DNA of 64,000 nucleotides from Methanomassiliicoccus sp. UBA345 (GTDB taxonomy: Archaea > Thermoplasmatota > Thermoplasmata > Methanomassiliicoccales > Methanomassiliicoccaceae). The stretch lies in NCBI GenBank assembly GCA_002504525.1, contig DATD01000031.1:67939-131938 (forward strand). The letters are read 5' to 3'. The translations under genes were made by a program, and so were the position numbers. Below, piece by piece: positions 53,413-63,131 of this stretch. The notes below the pieces were generated by a model. That model saw only the letters and a program-made list of their open reading frames with translations, did no database searches and had not been told where the DNA came from. Positions within the stretch are counted from its first letter, which is position 1, and the number at the start of each line of letters is the position of its first letter.

Positions 53413-54254
53413 GGACCCCGCTGTTCGATCTGGACCACACCCTGGACAGCGGGCAGGTGTTCCGCTGGAGGAAGGAGGGGGAGTGGTGGCATGGAGTGGT
53501 CAAGGGTCGATCGATACGCCTTCGGCAGGAAGGCGACGTACTCGAGGTGAAGGGCGCATCTGACGACCTGATCGCGCACTACTTCCGCTTCGATGACGAT
53601 CTGGACGAGATCTACCGGGACATCTCCAGAGACGATTGCATCGCATCCGTGATCGACCGCTTCCGCGGCCTTCGGCTGGTGAGGCAGGACATCTGGGAAT
53701 GCTCCGCGTCGTACATCCTGGCCTCATATGCGAACGTGCCGCGCATCAAGAAGATGATCGACTCGCTGTGCCGCGCCTACGGCCGTGAGATCGAGAGCGG
53801 AGCGTACGCGTTCCCGACGCCGCAGGAGATCCTGGAGGGGGAGGCGGACATCGCCTGCTGCCGCCTGGGATACCGCGCCGACTGGATAAGGCAGTATGCC
53901 GGCATGGTGTACAGCGGAGACTTCGATCTGTACGAGCTCGCCTCAAAGGACTACCTGGAGGCGGTGAGGTACCTGAAGCGGGTAAAGGGGATCGGGAACA
54001 AGGTGGCCGACTGCATCGCCCTGTTCTCGTTGGACCACCTTGAGGCGTGCCCGGTGGACGTCCGCATCGCCAGAGCGATGCGCGACATCTACGGCGTCAC
54101 CGGTTCCTACGAGAAGGTGGCCGGTCACGCCCGCCGGCACTTCGGCCGCTTCGCCGGCTACGCTCAAGAATACCTGTACATCGCCGAGGACCCTTCGCAA
54201 AAGGCGCTCAGACCACGTTCGTGCACTCGGGGCACACGCAGTTCGGCGCCTTGA
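53409..54254 (+). CDS. ogg: 8-oxoguanine DNA glycosylase (OGG1-like)
   Basis: A 281-residue HhH-GPD glycosylase that excises 8-oxoguanine. The catalytic lysine lies in the hairpin LKRVKGIGNKVADCIALFS and the aspartate in PVDVRIARAM. The N-terminal part (SGQVFRWRKEG) is the OGG1-type beta domain, as in eukaryotic OGG1. The start overlaps the methyltransferase stop. The last 20 residues (basic, serine-rich) overlap the convergent HTH gene and may not be functional. Confidence 0.88.
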   Translation: MRTPLFDLDHTLDSGQVFRWRKEGEWWHGVVKGRSIRLRQEGDVLEVKGASDDLIAHYFRFDDDLDEIYRDISRDDCIASVIDRFRGLRLVRQDIWECSASYILASYANVPRIKKMIDSLCRAYGREIESGAYAFPTPQEILEGEADIACCRLGYRADWIRQYAGMVYSGDFDLYELASKDYLEAVRYLKRVKGIGNKVADCIALFSLDHLEACPVDVRIARAMRDIYGVTGSYEKVAGHARRHFGRFAGYAQEYLYIAEDPSQKALRPRSCTRGTRSSAP

Positions 54255-54591
54255 CGCCGGTGTGGGCCTCGTACACCTTGACGAGCATCCCGCTGCGCTT
54301 GACCATGTCGCACACCCGGCAGGTCTCGGTGACGATGTCGGAGCCGTCGACGATGCGCTGGGCCGCCCGCTCCACCTCTTCCTTGAACTCATCGTACTTC
54401 CCGCTGCTCTCCAATTCCTTATTGGTCCCCCGCTTGGACTTCAGATACTGAGAGATGGCGGCGTCCGTCACGCCGAAGCGTCTTGCGACCTCAGCCTGGG
54501 TGAGGCCATGCTTATCCACGAGGACCCTGGCCAGCTCCCTCCTGATGGAAGGAAGGACATACCACACGATGAGCTCGCAGGGGATTTTCAT
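54208..54591 (-). CDS. HTH and zinc-motif transcriptional regulator (COG2522-type)
   Basis: A 127-residue regulator. The helix-turn-helix (GLTQAEVARRFGVTDAAISQ) is at about residues 28-47, and a C-terminal zinc site uses CRVC and CPEC. This pairing is common in archaeal predicted transcription regulators. ATG 54591 follows a TATA box at 54612-54626 by 27 bases, which decides it over a longer frame. It overlaps the OGG 3' end by 47 bases on the opposite strand. Target genes are unknown. Confidence 0.82.
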   Translation of the reverse strand: MKIPCELIVWYVLPSIRRELARVLVDKHGLTQAEVARRFGVTDAAISQYLKSKRGTNKELESSGKYDEFKEEVERAAQRIVDGSDIVTETCRVCDMVKRSGMLVKVYEAHTGVKAPNCVCPECTNVV

Positions 54592-54611
54592 TAACGGGGG
54601 TAACAACTTAA

Positions 54612-54626
54612 CAATAATAAATACTT
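54612..54626 (-). promoter_or_regulatory. TATA box for the HTH regulator
   Basis: The minus strand reads AAGTATTTATTATTG, centred about 27 bases before ATG 54591. The same AT-rich stretch could support plus-strand transcription towards 54712. Confidence 0.6.
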
Positions 54627-54711
54627 CCGTTTTTCTGGCCGAGCTCTCCCGGTACACTTCTCATCTTAGCATTGTGAATGAAAACCCCAGACAACGGAGT
54701 TTGTGAAATCT

Positions 54712-54963
54712 ATGACTACGGACCAACTACCGAAGGCTCGCGTCACGTTCGGCGCAGGAATGGATGAGGAACAAGAGTGCAACACCTACCGGAAGATCAA
54801 GTTCTTCAGGAGCCCAGGTGGAGCAGGAATCGAGGTTCAGCGGTGGATCAACGAGGACGGTAGCGAAGGCAGCGTCACACCTCTCCGGGATGGGTCTTCT
54901 CGTAGAACGCCTGCACCTCCCAGTCCGGCACCGCGTCGGATGGTTCGGGCATCCGGAGGGTGA
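54712..54963 (+). CDS. Possible small protein, 83 residues
   Basis: A short frame begins MTTDQLPKARVTFGAGMDEE and continues with plausible codons for about 55 residues. Its last 89 bases overlap the convergent Lhr gene, and this end is proline-, serine- and arginine-rich, as shadow translations usually are. No domain is recognised. It may be real up to about 54870, or the stop may reflect a frameshift in the assembly. Confidence 0.35.
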   Translation: MTTDQLPKARVTFGAGMDEEQECNTYRKIKFFRSPGGAGIEVQRWINEDGSEGSVTPLRDGSSRRTPAPPSPAPRRMVRASGG

Positions 54964-57900
54964 GTCCCATGGACCTGAGGTGAGCGGACAGCACTGCCCT
55001 GGCCTCCGCCCCTCCGTTCAGCTCCTGGAGCTCCATGTCCTTGGCCTTGATCTTCCCGCGGAAGGAGCCGATGACGCGCGGCCCGTCCATGATGAGGCTG
55101 TGGTAGCTGCTGCCCAGCATCTGCTTGATCCACGGCTGCAGGTAGTTGTGCAGGTTGTCCTCGGGGCTGAGGACGAACTGCTCCTTGACGGCCGTGGTGC
55201 CGATGCGGCCGACATCGTCGGCGAGCAGCCAATGCACCGAATCATCGCCGTCCATCAGGAACCCCTTCACCAGGAAGCCCTCGCCCTCCAGTTCCGACAG
55301 CACGGTACGCAGGTCCTTCATGGGCATCTCGTACCTCATGTAGCGCTGGAGGTTCTCGGCGGTGAAGATGCCGTAGTTGCGGAAGAGGCGGCGGACCACC
55401 TCGCGGCGAGCTTCGGCGACCGTCATGTCGATGTCGGGCACGAGACGAAGGCGCTTGTTCTGATCGACATGGATGAACGTCCCGGCGGTCAGCTCCTTCA
55501 TCGCATCGTACGTGGCGCGGTGCCCCAGAGGGGAACGGTCGAACACCTGGTTGCGGGACATCGGCTTGCCTTCGCGGATCACGCGCAGCAGCATGTCCAT
55601 GTCCGCCGTCACCTTACGGTCCTTGGCCTTGCGGCACAGGGCGGCGTACTCCGGATCGGTGTAGGTGACGTAGTCGGGTATCGGCTGCACCTTCACCAGG
55701 AAGCCCATGTCGAACATCTTCTTCATCGGGATCCGCGTCCTGCAGCGAAGCGCCGCCGCGGCGTCGGAACGAAGGCCGCCCATGGCCTTGGCGGCCTCCA
55801 CCACGTTATTGTATCTGCTGGACGCTTCGATGCGCTGCTTCGATAGCACATACGAGAGGATGTCCTCCCAGGAGTGGCGCTCGCATATCATGTTCCCTTT
55901 GACGAACATGTCCCCCATGCGGTGGTACCCGTGACTGAGCAGCACTTCGGCATGTTCCTCGGGCAGAGCGGCGGCCGGGTGACCGAGGACCTCGCGCAGA
56001 CGAACGAGCTCATAGCCCATCATGTGGTAGAAGCGCATGAACTCATCCAGTGCGTCCAGCGCCTGGGGCAGCAGCGACGGGTCCACCAGATCAAGCTCGC
56101 GGACCTCGATGCAGCCGCTCATGTTCCACTTCTCCGCTCCTCCCACCAGGCGTCCGTCCGCCACGATGGGATATACCCACCGGTCCCCGTAGCGGGCAGC
56201 GATGGAGGCCCACATGCTCTGGACGCCGGAATCGCTGAGCGAGACGATGCGCATGCCGCCGTCCGGCGAATGGACGCCGTCCAGCCGCGGCAGCTCATCG
56301 CGGAAGAGGTACATTTCCTCCCTCGAAGGCCCGACCGATATCGTCTCCACCTCCAGCTCGCTCAGCGTCCTGGCGATCTCGTTCGCCGGCATCCGGACGG
56401 CCTGCGTGATGGCATAGATGGACGCCGGGCCCTGGGCGCGCAGGAACCGCGACACCACCCGCTTCAGTGGATCGTCCCCGGCCGGCCGCGTGTCGTAGGC
56501 AAGGTACACGTTCTCCGACGACCACTCCTCCTTCTCCTCGAACCGCCGGACCATGTACATGTTGCGGTCCAGACGGTCGAGCGATTCCTTCAGCTGGTCC
56601 CGGGGAAGGTCGATCGCGGCGGCGATCTGCCGCAGCGACGCGCCGTCCTCGCTGCCCCGGACGACGTCAAGCACCCTTCTGTCGAGAGGGGTCATGGGCC
56701 CGTTGCGGTACAGCGCTACGAGGTCGGCGGCGTCCTCCTCCCTCACGTACCGGACGCGGCCGTGCATGAACCGGCCCAGCAGCAGCCGGCCGGAGCGGCG
56801 CATGTCCTCCCAGTCGGAGAGCCTGAAGCCGCTGACGCGATGGAAGGCGTCCAGCGGCGTTCCGACCGTCCCCATGACCTCGAACATCTGGTCAATCGTG
56901 TCGAAAGGTCCGTCCTGCTTCTCCCGGCGGTACGATTCCACCGAGCGGTGGTCATAGGCGCGGAGGTCGTTGGTCCTCAGGCGCAGGTGGTCCCTCTCCA
57001 GCATGTACTGCTTATGCTCCGATACGAGGAAACGGCCCTTGGCGACCGAGCCTTCCTGCGCCAGGTCGTTGAGCGCCTGGCGGACCTCGGCCTCGGCCAG
57101 TCCGAGAGAAAACGCCACCTCTTGGGCGGTAGCGGGGGCGAAGCACTCCAGGTAGCGGAGCAGGATCTCGTCCAGGGCGTCCTCGCGCGGACGCTCCTGG
57201 AACGCTCGAGCCTGGTACAGCCACTTGCCGCCATGGTAGCCGCTCCGGCCGACGCGGCCCGTCGCCTCCAACCGCCTGAGCGCCTGGTGGACGGCGGTGG
57301 ACGGCAGTTCCAGCGCCGATGCCAGCTGGGCGGGGGTTTGCGGCCGCTCCAGCAGTGAGAGGGCGCGGACCTCGTCGTCGCTCAGGGTGCGGGGCCTCGC
57401 CATGACGGACAGGTAGGTGTCGACATCCTCGGCCGGGACGAAGTAGGCGTCGTCGATGTATACCGACGCGATGCTGCCCTCATCCAGCAGTTCGGCGCAC
57501 CATCGGTCGACAGATTCACGGTCCCCCACGGTGTACGGGTAGATCGAACGGCCCTTCTCCTTGAGCACGCGCAGGGGGCCGGCCCGCCGCAGCATGGCCA
57601 GGATCTCGTCCTTGGACGCTGCCATGCCGATGCGGCGGCGGAAGAACGGAACGACCTGGTCCTCGGTGAACTCGAACTCCGATATGTCCGCTCCCATCAC
57701 CTTGCTGAGCACCTTGCGGTGCAGCTCGCGCAGCAGCGCCCCGCGGTCCTCCATCAGCACCATGTCGCTGACGCCGTTGAGGATGGCGTTGTGAGCGAAG
57801 GGGGACGGTGTGGACGAGTACTCGATCGGGCGCACCGTCACGGCGCCGCTCTCGATGCTCTCCAGGACGTGCTTGGCGTTCTTGATGTCCATGACGTCCT

Positions 57901-60259
57901 CCATGATCTCGCGGTACGTTTCGTCGATGACCGGAACGCCCTCCATGCTGCCCAGCGCCTCGAGCAGGTACTGTGAGCGCACCTGCTGCCTCCCCACCGA
58001 CACCTCGCGGCCGCGGTAGTTGCGCAGGATCATGAAGGAGCGCGATGCGGTATGCCTGAACCGCTGCTTGAACAGCTCGCTGTCCTTCACGGCGCGCATC
58101 AGAACCGGTTCGAGCATGCTGCTCGTGAGCACCCTCTCGACGCCGTCCAGCTCGATGCGCTTGGGCGAGGTGATCATGAACGTGTCGTCCGTCACCGACA
58201 CCGACACGTTGCAGCCGTTCTGCTGCGTGAGCACGAACGCGTATGCGCGGGACAGCGAGTCGTTGACGCGGCGGCCGAAGGGGAAGTGGAACACCATGTT
58301 GTAGTTCCCCGACATGTCGATGTAGCCCTCCACGGCGAGCTCGCGGTCGCTCGGTATGAAGCCGCAGGACCCCTGCTGCTCCTTGAAGTACGAGAGGATG
58401 GAGCGCGAAGAGCCGTCGTCGATCCCGAACGATGAGAGCCAGGAGAGGATCTTCTCGTCCGAAACGTCCTTCTCCAGCCTCTCCCTCAGCTCGCGCCGGA
58501 AGATGGCCACGTCCATGCTCAGGTCGAACGACCGGGGCAGCATCTCGCCGCTCCACGACGGCACGGTGGGCTTGCGTCCGGCGGCCTCGCGGACGAAGAC
58601 CTTCATGCCCTTGGTGCGCAAGTACTCGTACGAGCGCCCGCCGAGGACGAAGACATCCCTGACCGAGAGCCGCTCGACGAACTTCTCCGACAGGTCGCCG
58701 AGCAGGCCGCCCTTGTCGGTGAATACCTTGTAGTTCGCCTCCTCCGGTATCGTCCCGAGGTTGAGGAAGTAGATCATGCGGGAGCCCGCCCGCTTGCCGA
58801 AGCGCTGCTCCTCCTCGTCGTACCACAGCTTGGGGTACACTCCCTCGAAGGCGTCCTTGCTTCCGAGGTAGCGGAGCACCTCGATGAAGCTCTTCTCCTC
58901 AAGGTTGCGGTAGCAGTACGATGAGCGAACGACCCTCAGAGCGTCCTGGACGTCCCACCGCTGCTCCAGCGACATGCCGACCAGGCTCTGCGACAGCACG
59001 TCCAGGGCGTTCTCCGAGATCGACACGCGGTCGATGCGCTTCTTGTGCGCCGCCCGGCACAGCACGGCGCATTCGACCAGGTCGTCCTTCTCGAAGACGA
59101 GCATGCGGCCCTTGGACGTCAGCCCGGTGGCGTGCCCGGCCCGCCCGATGCGCTGCAGGCCCTTGGCCACCGATTTGGGGGAGCCTATCTGCACCACCAG
59201 GTCGACCGAGCCGATGTCGATGCCCAGCTCCAGCGACGTTGACGATACCACGCACTTGAGCTCGCCGCGCTTCAACCGCTCCTCCACGTCCAGGCGGGTC
59301 TCCTTGGCCAGGGAGCCGTGGTGGGCCTCGATGCTTTCCATCCCCCGCTCCTTGAGCTTGAACACCACCGCCTCCGTCCCGGAGCGGGTGTTGGTGAACA
59401 CGATGGTGGTGCGGTGCTCCATGATCATCTCGTACAGCTGGTCGTACATCTTCGAGTTCACTATCTCGAAGGGCAGGGAGGTCATGTCGTCCGTCGGGCA
59501 CAGCACCCTGACGTCAAGGTCTCGCTGGCGCACGATCTCGACCACGTTCACCTCCCGAGGCTGCCCGTCCTCGTAGCCGACCAGGTAGTGGGCCACGTCC
59601 TCGATCGGAGCGAGCGTCGCACTGAGACCGACGCGGGTGATTGGGCGGTTGCAGAAGGCCTGCAGCCTCTCCAGCGTCAGGGAGAGGAACACCCCGCGCT
59701 TGGAGTCGCACACCTCGTGGATCTCGTCCACGATGACGTACTCCACCTGGGCGAACTTCTCGCGGAACTTCGGAGCCGCCATTACCAGCGCGAGGGACTC
59801 GGGGGTGGTGATGAGGATGTGCGGCGGCTTGCGCAGCATCTTCTGCCGCTCCGCCTGGGAGGTGTCGCCGGTCCTAACGCCTACGCGGATGTCCGGGAAG
59901 TCGATGCCATCGGCGGCGGCGACCTCTCGCATGCCGGCCAGCGGCTCGTTGAGGTTGCGGTTGATGTCGTTGGCCAGGGCCTTCAGCGGGGACACGTATA
60001 TGGCGTATATCCGGTCCTCCAGCTTCCCCTCCTGGGAATACTTGAACAGCTCGTTGATTATGGATAGAAACGCGGTGAGTGTCTTGCCGGAGCCGGTCGG
60101 GGATGATACCAGGACGCTCCTGCGATCGTGGATGAGCGGTATGGCGTACGACTGCGGCTCGGTGAAGTCGTTGAAACGGGAATCGAACCATTTGGCGATG
60201 AGCGGATCGAGGAGCTTGATGACCTCCTCCCTGGTGTGGCGTTTGGTTACCTTGTTCAT
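54875..60259 (-). CDS. lhr: Very large Lhr-family helicase (1794 residues)
   Basis: A 1794-residue SF2 helicase of the Lhr family. The first 850 residues form the Lhr core: Walker A SPTGSGKT (about 54-61), SPLKALAND, DEIHEVCDSKRG, LSATLAP, AHHGSLAKE and QRIGRAGHATG. The remaining 900 residues contain at least six winged-helix-like units (for example LLERPQTPAQLASALELPST, EDGASLRQIAAAIDLPRD, GPASIYAITQAVRMPANEIA), and the end resembles the Lhr-CTD/AlkZ-like module. Long bacterial Lhr is about 1540 residues, so this is longer still. The probable role is DNA repair, with the tail adding DNA-binding or glycosylase function. A GAGGGGAAG ribosome site precedes ATG 60259. Confidence 0.88.
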   Translation of the reverse strand: MNKVTKRHTREEVIKLLDPLIAKWFDSRFNDFTEPQSYAIPLIHDRRSVLVSSPTGSGKTLTAFLSIINELFKYSQEGKLEDRIYAIYVSPLKALANDINRNLNEPLAGMREVAAADGIDFPDIRVGVRTGDTSQAERQKMLRKPPHILITTPESLALVMAAPKFREKFAQVEYVIVDEIHEVCDSKRGVFLSLTLERLQAFCNRPITRVGLSATLAPIEDVAHYLVGYEDGQPREVNVVEIVRQRDLDVRVLCPTDDMTSLPFEIVNSKMYDQLYEMIMEHRTTIVFTNTRSGTEAVVFKLKERGMESIEAHHGSLAKETRLDVEERLKRGELKCVVSSTSLELGIDIGSVDLVVQIGSPKSVAKGLQRIGRAGHATGLTSKGRMLVFEKDDLVECAVLCRAAHKKRIDRVSISENALDVLSQSLVGMSLEQRWDVQDALRVVRSSYCYRNLEEKSFIEVLRYLGSKDAFEGVYPKLWYDEEEQRFGKRAGSRMIYFLNLGTIPEEANYKVFTDKGGLLGDLSEKFVERLSVRDVFVLGGRSYEYLRTKGMKVFVREAAGRKPTVPSWSGEMLPRSFDLSMDVAIFRRELRERLEKDVSDEKILSWLSSFGIDDGSSRSILSYFKEQQGSCGFIPSDRELAVEGYIDMSGNYNMVFHFPFGRRVNDSLSRAYAFVLTQQNGCNVSVSVTDDTFMITSPKRIELDGVERVLTSSMLEPVLMRAVKDSELFKQRFRHTASRSFMILRNYRGREVSVGRQQVRSQYLLEALGSMEGVPVIDETYREIMEDVMDIKNAKHVLESIESGAVTVRPIEYSSTPSPFAHNAILNGVSDMVLMEDRGALLRELHRKVLSKVMGADISEFEFTEDQVVPFFRRRIGMAASKDEILAMLRRAGPLRVLKEKGRSIYPYTVGDRESVDRWCAELLDEGSIASVYIDDAYFVPAEDVDTYLSVMARPRTLSDDEVRALSLLERPQTPAQLASALELPSTAVHQALRRLEATGRVGRSGYHGGKWLYQARAFQERPREDALDEILLRYLECFAPATAQEVAFSLGLAEAEVRQALNDLAQEGSVAKGRFLVSEHKQYMLERDHLRLRTNDLRAYDHRSVESYRREKQDGPFDTIDQMFEVMGTVGTPLDAFHRVSGFRLSDWEDMRRSGRLLLGRFMHGRVRYVREEDAADLVALYRNGPMTPLDRRVLDVVRGSEDGASLRQIAAAIDLPRDQLKESLDRLDRNMYMVRRFEEKEEWSSENVYLAYDTRPAGDDPLKRVVSRFLRAQGPASIYAITQAVRMPANEIARTLSELEVETISVGPSREEMYLFRDELPRLDGVHSPDGGMRIVSLSDSGVQSMWASIAARYGDRWVYPIVADGRLVGGAEKWNMSGCIEVRELDLVDPSLLPQALDALDEFMRFYHMMGYELVRLREVLGHPAAALPEEHAEVLLSHGYHRMGDMFVKGNMICERHSWEDILSYVLSKQRIEASSRYNNVVEAAKAMGGLRSDAAAALRCRTRIPMKKMFDMGFLVKVQPIPDYVTYTDPEYAALCRKAKDRKVTADMDMLLRVIREGKPMSRNQVFDRSPLGHRATYDAMKELTAGTFIHVDQNKRLRLVPDIDMTVAEARREVVRRLFRNYGIFTAENLQRYMRYEMPMKDLRTVLSELEGEGFLVKGFLMDGDDSVHWLLADDVGRIGTTAVKEQFVLSPEDNLHNYLQPWIKQMLGSSYHSLIMDGPRVIGSFRGKIKAKDMELQELNGGAEARAVLSAHLRSMGLTLRMPEPSDAVPDWEVQAFYEKTHPGEV

Positions 60260-60396
60260 GATACTTCCCCTCGGCTCGTGAAATCACGCTCGATTTCCTA
60301 TACAGCTATTAGTCATTTTCGGGGGGAGGTCCGAAAAACCCGGGAACGAACGGGCGTGAAAGATTTCATATCAGGGGATGGCGTTCGGAAGTCACC

Positions 60397-61425
60397 ATGC
60401 GGCGCGCAACGTTTGTCGTTCTCATTCTGGTAGCGCTCGTCCTCGTTCCAGCGACCGCCTCGCCAGCCGCGGCGCAGGGCGAGATTGAGGTGCGCGGTAC
60501 CGTCAGCGACGTCGACGACGCTCCGCTGTCCGGCATCCAGATAACGGCGGTAAACGTCTCGGACGCCTCGCAGTCCGCCACCGCGACCAGCGGAAAGAAC
60601 GGCGCCTTCGTTCTCAGCGTGCTGCCCGGTACATACGACATCACCGCCACCAGCGATGTGTACAAGGCCGACCGCGCCCACCTTGGCGTCGACCTGACCG
60701 ACGGGATGGACGACGTGGACTTCGTAATGAGCGAGATGCTGGGCACCATCACGGGGCACGTGACCAACGGGACCAGCACCATCCCAGGCGCTGCCGTGAT
60801 CATGACTGGCGTACTGGGCACCCCTTACAACTACAGCGCCATCACCTCCGCGCCGCTGGGCAGCTTCCGCATCGACGACGTGCAGCCTGGAACGTACATA
60901 GTGCACGCGGAGAAGGATGGGTACCACAGCGGCGATTCGACACAGGCCAAGATCATCACGGTGGCAAGGGACCAGAGCATATCGCTGAACCTGACGCTCA
61001 ACGAGCAGCCCTCCACCCTGAGCGGCGTGGTGCAGTTCAACGATGCGCCGCTGACCGGGGTCAGGGTCACCGTGAGCGCGGATTCGGGACGCTCCTGGAC
61101 CGTCACCACCTCCGGCGAGGGCGGGTATGTGATAAGCAACATCCCGGCCGGACACTACACCGTCACATTCTCCAAGAGCGGGTACCGGACGACGGAGAGC
61201 ACGATTGACCTAAAGCCCCTGGAGTACAACACCCTGGACATGGAGATGGAGCGGATGGGGCTGCCGATCAGCGAGGGCTTCCTCAGCGACTATGACCTCG
61301 CCCACTCCCTTATGATCGTCGGCCTTGGACTTGCCATCTCCACGCTGGTGCTGGCGATCCTGGTACGGTACCGCGTCAGGAAGAGGCCGGACCTGCTGAG
61401 CGAGGATGACGAGTCAGAGGCCTGA
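60397..61425 (+). CDS. Surface protein with CarboxypepD_reg repeats
   Basis: A 342-residue exported protein. The signal peptide is residues about 1-26, ending at SPAAAQGE. Three carboxypeptidase-regulatory-like beta domains follow (EVRGTVSDVDDAPLSGIQIT, TITGHVTNGTSTIPGAAV, LSGVVQFNDAPLTGVRVTV). A C-terminal membrane helix (MIVGLGLAISTLVLAILV) and a short charged cytoplasmic tail close it. Such domains are common in archaeal cell-surface proteins and show no catalytic residues. The stop overlaps the fumarase beta gene by 12 bases. Confidence 0.85.
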   Translation: MRRATFVVLILVALVLVPATASPAAAQGEIEVRGTVSDVDDAPLSGIQITAVNVSDASQSATATSGKNGAFVLSVLPGTYDITATSDVYKADRAHLGVDLTDGMDDVDFVMSEMLGTITGHVTNGTSTIPGAAVIMTGVLGTPYNYSAITSAPLGSFRIDDVQPGTYIVHAEKDGYHSGDSTQAKIITVARDQSISLNLTLNEQPSTLSGVVQFNDAPLTGVRVTVSADSGRSWTVTTSGEGGYVISNIPAGHYTVTFSKSGYRTTESTIDLKPLEYNTLDMEMERMGLPISEGFLSDYDLAHSLMIVGLGLAISTLVLAILVRYRVRKRPDLLSEDDESEA

Positions 61426-62004
61426 GCGGCGCATCGCTTCGGTCAGGTTCTTCCTGACCTCGCCCTCCACCTTCTCGTAGAGGGAGTTGCCGTGAGCGTC
61501 GATCGCCACGATGAGCGGGCCGAAGTGCTTCGCTTCCACGATCCACAGCGCCTCCGGCATGCCCATGTCCAGCCATTCCACGCCCCTGACGCGGGCGATG
61601 CCCTGAGCGGCCAGGACGGCCGCTCCGCCGGTGAACGCCAGGTACACGCAGCCGTGCTCCCTCATGGCATCGACGGTGGGGCGGGACATCCCTCCCTTGC
61701 CGATGATGGCCCTGATGCCGAACTCACTTATGAAGTCCGGTTCCAGCGCGTTCATGCGCGCCGAGGTCGTGGGCCCGGCGGCGATCACCTTCCACCCTTT
61801 GGCGTCTCGCGTGACGATAGGGCCGCAGTGGTACAGGATGCCGTCCTCCATATCGACCGGGAGCAGCTTGCCTTCGCGGCGGCGCTCCAGCGCCCGCATG
61901 TGCACCTCGTCCCGGCCGATGAACAGCGGACCGTCGATGTACACCTGCTGCCCCAGCTTCAGGGAGCGGACGTCGTCCTCGGACAGCGGCGCCTTAAGGA
62001 TCAA
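61414..62004 (-). CDS. fumB: Fumarate hydratase class I, beta (C-terminal) subunit
   Basis: A 196-residue beta subunit of a two-part class I fumarase or tartrate dehydratase. Typical stretches are VYIDGPLFIGRDEVHMRA, ILYHCGPIV, AAGPTTSARM, GKGGMS and VYLAFTGGAAVLAAQ. It contributes substrate-binding residues; the iron-sulfur cluster is in the alpha subunit. The start is TTG at 62004 with a good GGAGGT ribosome site, overlapping the alpha gene by 11 bases. The substrate (fumarate or tartrate) is not settled by sequence. Confidence 0.92.
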   Translation of the reverse strand: MILKAPLSEDDVRSLKLGQQVYIDGPLFIGRDEVHMRALERRREGKLLPVDMEDGILYHCGPIVTRDAKGWKVIAAGPTTSARMNALEPDFISEFGIRAIIGKGGMSRPTVDAMREHGCVYLAFTGGAAVLAAQGIARVRGVEWLDMGMPEALWIVEAKHFGPLIVAIDAHGNSLYEKVEGEVRKNLTEAMRRSGL

Positions 62005-62875
62005 AGGGAGACCTCCCGAACCTGACCCTGCCGTCAGGATAGATCCTCGCGGTGGCGCGGCGGGCGGCCCAGCATTGAAGATTGACCGCGACGGGCAGCG
62101 AGGCGGTGTGGCAGTACGCGGTCGATATCCTGACTCCGAGGACGGTGGTCCGTCCGCCCAGCCCCATGGGGCCGATGCCCGTGAGGTTGAGCGCCTCGGT
62201 CAGCTGCTTTTCCATAGCGTCGAGGGCGGGGTCGATGTTCGGGACGTCGAGGGGGCGCAGCAGCGACTCCTTGGCCATGCTGACCGCCAGATCGGACGTC
62301 CCTCCGATCCCGACGCCGACGATGGTCGGCGGGCACGGCCGTCCGCCCGCCTTGACCACGGTGTCGAGGACGAAACGCTTGATCCCGTCGATGCCGTCGG
62401 CCGGGGTCAGCATCGCCAGGGCGGTCATGTTCTCGGAGCCGGCGCCCTTCGGAAGAACGGTCAGCTCGAGGAACTCGTCGTCCGTCGGATAGTGGACGAC
62501 GTGCGGCAGGCCGACTGCCACGTTGGTGCCGGGGTTCTCCCTCGTCAGGGGATGCACGGCGTTGGGCCGCAACGGTATCTCCTCGGTGGCGCGCGCCACG
62601 CCGCTGCGTATGCTCCTCTCCACCCCAGCGTCCACCGGTCCGGTGACGTAGAAGACATGAACGCCGGTGTCCTGGCACATCGGAACGGCAAGGCGGCCGG
62701 CCGCGTCGATGTTCTCCAGAATAGTACGAAGCTGAGACCGCGCCACCTCCGATGTCTCGCCTTCCTCGGCGCGGCGCAGCGCGTCGACGACATCCTGCGG
62801 AAGCGACGTAACGGCCTCCCGCAGCATCTGGACCACCACCTCCTCGATCAGATCTCCGGCCATATGAACGGCCAT
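61994..62875 (-). CDS. fumA: Fumarate hydratase class I, alpha (N-terminal) subunit
   Basis: A 293-residue alpha subunit binding an O2-sensitive [4Fe-4S] cluster through three cysteines: MCQDTG, GGRPCPPT, and a third in the TAYCHTASLPVAVNLQCWA region. It hydrates fumarate to malate together with the beta subunit. ATG 62875 is annotated, but ATG 62863 fits a TATA at about 62885-62897 better for a leaderless transcript. An insertion-sequence remnant abuts the promoter. Confidence 0.92.
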   Translation of the reverse strand: MAVHMAGDLIEEVVVQMLREAVTSLPQDVVDALRRAEEGETSEVARSQLRTILENIDAAGRLAVPMCQDTGVHVFYVTGPVDAGVERSIRSGVARATEEIPLRPNAVHPLTRENPGTNVAVGLPHVVHYPTDDEFLELTVLPKGAGSENMTALAMLTPADGIDGIKRFVLDTVVKAGGRPCPPTIVGVGIGGTSDLAVSMAKESLLRPLDVPNIDPALDAMEKQLTEALNLTGIGPMGLGGRTTVLGVRISTAYCHTASLPVAVNLQCWAARRATARIYPDGRVRFGRSPFDP

Positions 62876-62902
62876 CGCGCTCGCGTTAGAATAATCTGCC
62901 GG

Positions 62903-62917
62903 GGCCGCAACTTAGTT
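62903..62917 (+). repeat. Left terminal inverted repeat of the IS remnant
   Basis: GGCCGCAACTTAGTT; pairs with the right copy at 63309-63323 with one mismatch. Confidence 0.75.
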
Positions 62918-63131
62918 GATTTAATGGGAGAGAAAGTGTCTGGCAAAGTTATTTCCGACGTGCGCTGGCACGTCGGCTTGATGACTAGAACAGTGCCAGA
63001 CGATGCTGGTTCGGAGCATCGGGTACAAAATCGTTGGCATATGAGCGACGAACGCTACGTGACTCGCGGACGGCAGCTGCTCGCTCGCGCCTGGCTCAAG
63101 CGGTGGCCGGCCGAGCGCGTCGCGCTCGCGC

